Assembly: GCF_023716945.1 (NCBI RefSeq)
Contig: NZ_JAMQQF010000019.1
Location: forward strand, 1-33,391
Direction: 5' to 3'
DNA length: 33,391 bases
From: Frankia sp. AiPs1
Lineage (GTDB): Bacteria; Actinomycetota; Actinomycetes; Frankiales; Frankiaceae
A program made the position numbers and the translations under genes. Shown in pieces: positions 30,608 to 33,391 of the stretch. Under the pieces are notes generated by a model. It saw only the letters and a program-made list of their open reading frames with translations, was not told where the DNA came from and did no database searches. The number at the start of each line of letters is the position of its first letter. Within the stretch, counting starts at the first letter, position 1.

Positions 30608-33391
30608 GTGCACCTCAAGAGCCTGACCCTGCGGGGCTTCAAGTCCTTTGCGAGCTCGACCTCCCTGCATCTCGAGCCCGGAATTACCTGTGTGGTAGGC
30701 CCGAATGGGTCCGGTAAGAGCAATGTGGTCGATGCCATCGCCTGGGTGCTCGGGGAGCAGGGCGCTAAGGCGTTGCGGGGCGGCACCATGTCGGACGTCA
30801 TCTTTGCGGGCACACCCGCGCGCCCGGCGCTTGGTCGGGCAGAGGTGTTGCTCACGATCGACAACTCCGACGGCGCGTTGCCGATTGAGTACACCGAGGT
30901 TACCGTCGGCCGTCTCATGTTCCGCAGCGGCGAGAGCGAATACACGATCAACGGCACGGGATGCCGGCTCCTCGACATCCAGGAGCTCATGAGCGACTCG
31001 GGGATCGGTCGCGAGTTGCATGTGATCGTGGGCCAAGGCCAGCTCGACGCCGTGCTGCAGGCGCGCCCCGAAGATCGTCGTGCGTTCATCGAGGAGGCCG
31101 CCGGCGTTCTCAAGCACCGCAAGCGCAAGGAAAAGGCGCTGCGCAAGCTTGAGGCGATGTCGGCGAACCTCACCCGACTCGGCGACCTCTCCGCGGAGCT
31201 ACGTCGGCAGCTGGGTCCCCTCGGCCGGCAGGCGGAGATCGCGCGAAAGGCCGGAGTAATCCAGGCCTCGCTCAGGGACGCCCGGCTTCGGTTGCTCGCG
31301 GACGATCTGCACTCGGCCCGGACCGCGATCGACTCAGACGTCGTGGACGAGGAGGCGCTGCGGCGACGACTCACCGACTCGGAGACGGCGCAGCGTGTCA
31401 CGACGCAAAGTGAGGCACGGCTCCAGGCGGAGCTTGCCGCCGTCGTCCCGCGCGCGGCCGCGGCGCAGGAGACCTGGTATGCGATGGCCTCCCTGCGGGA
31501 GCGATTGTTGGGAACCCGCTCGCTGGCGACCGAACGAGCCCGGCTGCTGCGGATCGGATCTGACGACCTACGAGGTCGTCGTGATCCAGAGGAGCTCGAA
31601 CAGGAGGCGATCGCGGTCCGGGAGCAGGAGATCGCGCTCACCGAGCGGTTGGAGCGCGATCGCGAGCTGCTCGAGGAGGTGGTCATCAGGCGAGCGGACC
31701 TCGAGGCGGCGCTGGCACACGAGGAACGCGAGCTGATCGCCGCTGCCCGCGCCGCGTCCTCCCGGCGCGAGGAGATCGCCCGGCTCGCGGGCCAGGTCGA
31801 GGCCGCGCGGTCGAGGGCGACCGGCGCGGAGGAGGAGATCGCGCGGACGACGGAGGCGTTGACGGCCGCGCGGGAGCGCGATGCGCAGGCATCCCAGTCC
31901 CGAACCGCGCTGGAGACGGAACTCACCCAGATGGAGGGCGCTCGAGAGGAACTCGCCGAACGGCATAGCACCGCGGTGGCGGTGCACGCCACTGCGACCG
32001 ACCGTCTGGAGACGCTGCGGACACAGGAGCGCGCGGCCGAGCGGGACCGGGCGTCCTGTACGGCGCGCCGTGATGCCTTCCAGCTTTCGCTCGCGCCGGC
32101 GGACGGGGTGGCGGCTCTGCTCGAGGCCGTCGCGCGGGTGCGGGTTCCCCAGGGCGAGCTGCCTGGCAACGCGGTTGGTCCGAGCGACGAGGTCGAGCGG
32201 GCTCACGATGACGCGCCGTCGGGCGGTTCGGCACTGGCGAGGTCCGCTGCCGGGAAACGAGGCGGACCCGGCGGCCGTCGGCACCGGTCGGGTGCGGCGA
32301 AGGACTCCGACCCGGCCGACAGGCGCCGGACCGAACTCCCGCCCCTGGACCCCTCCTTTGCACCCCTGGGCCGGCTGTCCGACGTCGTGACCGTGCGGCC
32401 GGGGGCCGAGGTGGCGGTGGCCGCGGCGTTGGGGCCGGCCGCCGACGCGCTGCTGGTCGCCACGGCGACCGAGATAGTGACCGCGTTCGCCTGGCTGCGG
32501 CAGGCCGATGCCGGCCGGGCTGCGCTGGTGATCGCCGGAGCCAAGGGGGATGGGAGCGGGATCGCGGGCGATCCCGATGGCGCCGGCGGATGGCAGCGCA
32601 CCGGCCTGGGCCGCGGCGAGGCGGACGGGCCTGTCGCCGATGCGGCGGGTCGGCTTCCCGACGGCTGCGTCCCCGTCCTGGCACTGGTGGAGATCGTCGA
32701 CGACCGTTTCCGTTTCGCGCTGGTGTCGCTGCTCGAATCAACCATCGTTGTCGACGATCTGGCCGCCGCCGAACTAGCCGTCCGGTCTCGGCCTGATCTG
32801 CGGACGGTCACGATGTCCGGCGACGTCCTCGGTCCCGCGGCGTCGATCGGAGGCAGCTCGCACCCGCCGTCGGCGATCGAGTTGCGTGCGGCGGCCGATG
32901 AGGCAGCGGCCGGAGTGGTGGAAGCGGCCCGACGGGCCGAGGCGGCCCACGAGTCCTTCGAGCCGGCCAGGGCCGAGGTGGCGCGGACCCGTTCGGCCAT
33001 CGACGCGGCGCTGGCCGCCCTACACGGAGCTGACGCCCGGTACCGGGCGTTGTCCGAGCAGGTCGCGCAGCTTGAGCGGGTGAAGGGCGGCGCGGGCTCG
33101 GAGGTGGTCCGACTCGAGGCCGTTCGCGGCCGCGCGGAAACGGCCAGGGATCGGGCCTACGGCGCGCTGACCGAGCTGGAGACCGCCCTCGCCGCGACCT
33201 CTGCGCAGCCGGAGATCGACGAGCCTACGCCGGCCGAGCGGGACCGGCTGGTCACCTCCACCTCGGCCGTGCGCGCCGCCGAGGTGGAGGCCCGGTTGGC
33301 CGTGCGGACCAGCGAGGAACGGGCGCGCGGTCTGCAGGGGCGAGCGGACGGGCTGATCCGGGCGGCGGCGAGCGAACGAGCGGCCCGGGCC
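30608..33391 (+). CDS. smc: Chromosome segregation protein SMC, N-terminal part (runs off window)
   Basis: SMC ATPase that, with ScpA and ScpB, organises and separates chromosomes. 928 residues are visible. The head starts MHLKSLTLRGFKSFASSTSL; Walker A is VVGPNGSGKSNVVDA (residues 31-38); VIVGQGQLDAVL carries the conserved Q-loop region; then FIEEAAGVLKHRKRKEKALR leads into the first coiled coil (about 170-510). The hinge is at about 580-750 (FAPLGRLSDVVTV ... STIVVDDLAAAELAV), and the second coiled coil follows. Before the hinge lies a charged low-complexity insert at about 520-577. GTG 30608 is chosen because GGAG lies five bases before and homology begins there. The signature motif and Walker B lie beyond base 33391. 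Confidence 0.95.
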   Translation, partial: MHLKSLTLRGFKSFASSTSLHLEPGITCVVGPNGSGKSNVVDAIAWVLGEQGAKALRGGTMSDVIFAGTPARPALGRAEVLLTIDNSDGALPIEYTEVTVGRLMFRSGESEYTINGTGCRLLDIQELMSDSGIGRELHVIVGQGQLDAVLQARPEDRRAFIEEAAGVLKHRKRKEKALRKLEAMSANLTRLGDLSAELRRQLGPLGRQAEIARKAGVIQASLRDARLRLLADDLHSARTAIDSDVVDEEALRRRLTDSETAQRVTTQSEARLQAELAAVVPRAAAAQETWYAMASLRERLLGTRSLATERARLLRIGSDDLRGRRDPEELEQEAIAVREQEIALTERLERDRELLEEVVIRRADLEAALAHEERELIAAARAASSRREEIARLAGQVEAARSRATGAEEEIARTTEALTAARERDAQASQSRTALETELTQMEGAREELAERHSTAVAVHATATDRLETLRTQERAAERDRASCTARRDAFQLSLAPADGVAALLEAVARVRVPQGELPGNAVGPSDEVERAHDDAPSGGSALARSAAGKRGGPGGRRHRSGAAKDSDPADRRRTELPPLDPSFAPLGRLSDVVTVRPGAEVAVAAALGPAADALLVATATEIVTAFAWLRQADAGRAALVIAGAKGDGSGIAGDPDGAGGWQRTGLGRGEADGPVADAAGRLPDGCVPVLALVEIVDDRFRFALVSLLESTIVVDDLAAAELAVRSRPDLRTVTMSGDVLGPAASIGGSSHPPSAIELRAAADEAAAGVVEAARRAEAAHESFEPARAEVARTRSAIDAALAALHGADARYRALSEQVAQLERVKGGAGSEVVRLEAVRGRAETARDRAYGALTELETALAATSAQPEIDEPTPAERDRLVTSTSAVRAAEVEARLAVRTSEERARGLQGRADGLIRAAASERAARA

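Noticed and set aside
30568-32169. 533-codon minus-strand frame over smc
   Set aside because: Ser/Arg-rich shadow of the SMC coiled coil.

Overview
The window is about 33 kb of very GC-rich DNA with strong third-position G/C and frequent GTG starts. It belongs to the chromosome of a high-GC actinobacterium. The gene order (ndgR-leuC-leuD-hup-ppk-cofC/fbiD-gpsA-ddl-DUF3515-rpmB-recG-rsmD-coaD ... DUF177-rpmF-plsX-rnc-mutM-acyP-smc) is the conserved actinobacterial order known from Streptomyces and, in part, Mycobacterium. Frankia or a close relative is my best guess; this is inference from style and content, not proven.

Layout. (1) 1-839, minus: N-terminal part of a Ser/Thr protein kinase cut by the window edge. 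(2) 1309-4292: divergent IclR regulator (ndgR) and leuCD, with an inverted repeat and phased 10-bp repeats between them. (3) 4815-7318: HU and, convergent to it, polyphosphate kinase. (4) 7648-12315: a less conserved interval with a transglutaminase-like protein, a membrane GGDEF-EAL protein and the F420 guanylyltransferase. (5) 12856-18866: gpsA (plus), murA paralogue and thiD (minus), a stand-alone Lrp/AsnC ligand domain and a DUF3515 lipoprotein (plus), and ddl (minus). (6) 19051-20367: a DUF222/HNH endonuclease-family gene where related genomes usually carry thiL and ung. (7) 20374-24010: rpmB (minus) and the recG-rsmD-coaD operon. (8) 24331-28093: DUF177-rpmF-plsX-rnc operon, then mutM. 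(9) 28301-33391: a DUF2786 protein, a small lipoprotein divergent from acylphosphatase, a small coiled-coil protein with a strong terminator, and smc running off the window.

How it fits together: most genes are housekeeping. They cover leucine synthesis, nucleoid structure (HU, SMC), phosphate storage, lipid precursors (gpsA, plsX), peptidoglycan precursors (murA, ddl), ribosomal proteins L28 and L32, RNA processing and 16S methylation, CoA synthesis, and DNA repair or recombination (mutM, recG). I found no CRISPR array, insertion sequence, prophage, tRNA or rRNA gene.

The most interesting points are a 28-bp AT-richer dyad and other structures upstream of smc; a PlsX homologue that has lost many family signature residues; a nested hairpin after mutM that contains both a perfect 11-nt Shine-Dalgarno sequence and its complement; a small conserved-looking coiled-coil protein before smc; and a run of short perfect or near-perfect tandem duplications (10-20 bp units) in at least seven non-coding spots. 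No complete new system is visible; the candidates are regulatory elements and diverged enzymes.
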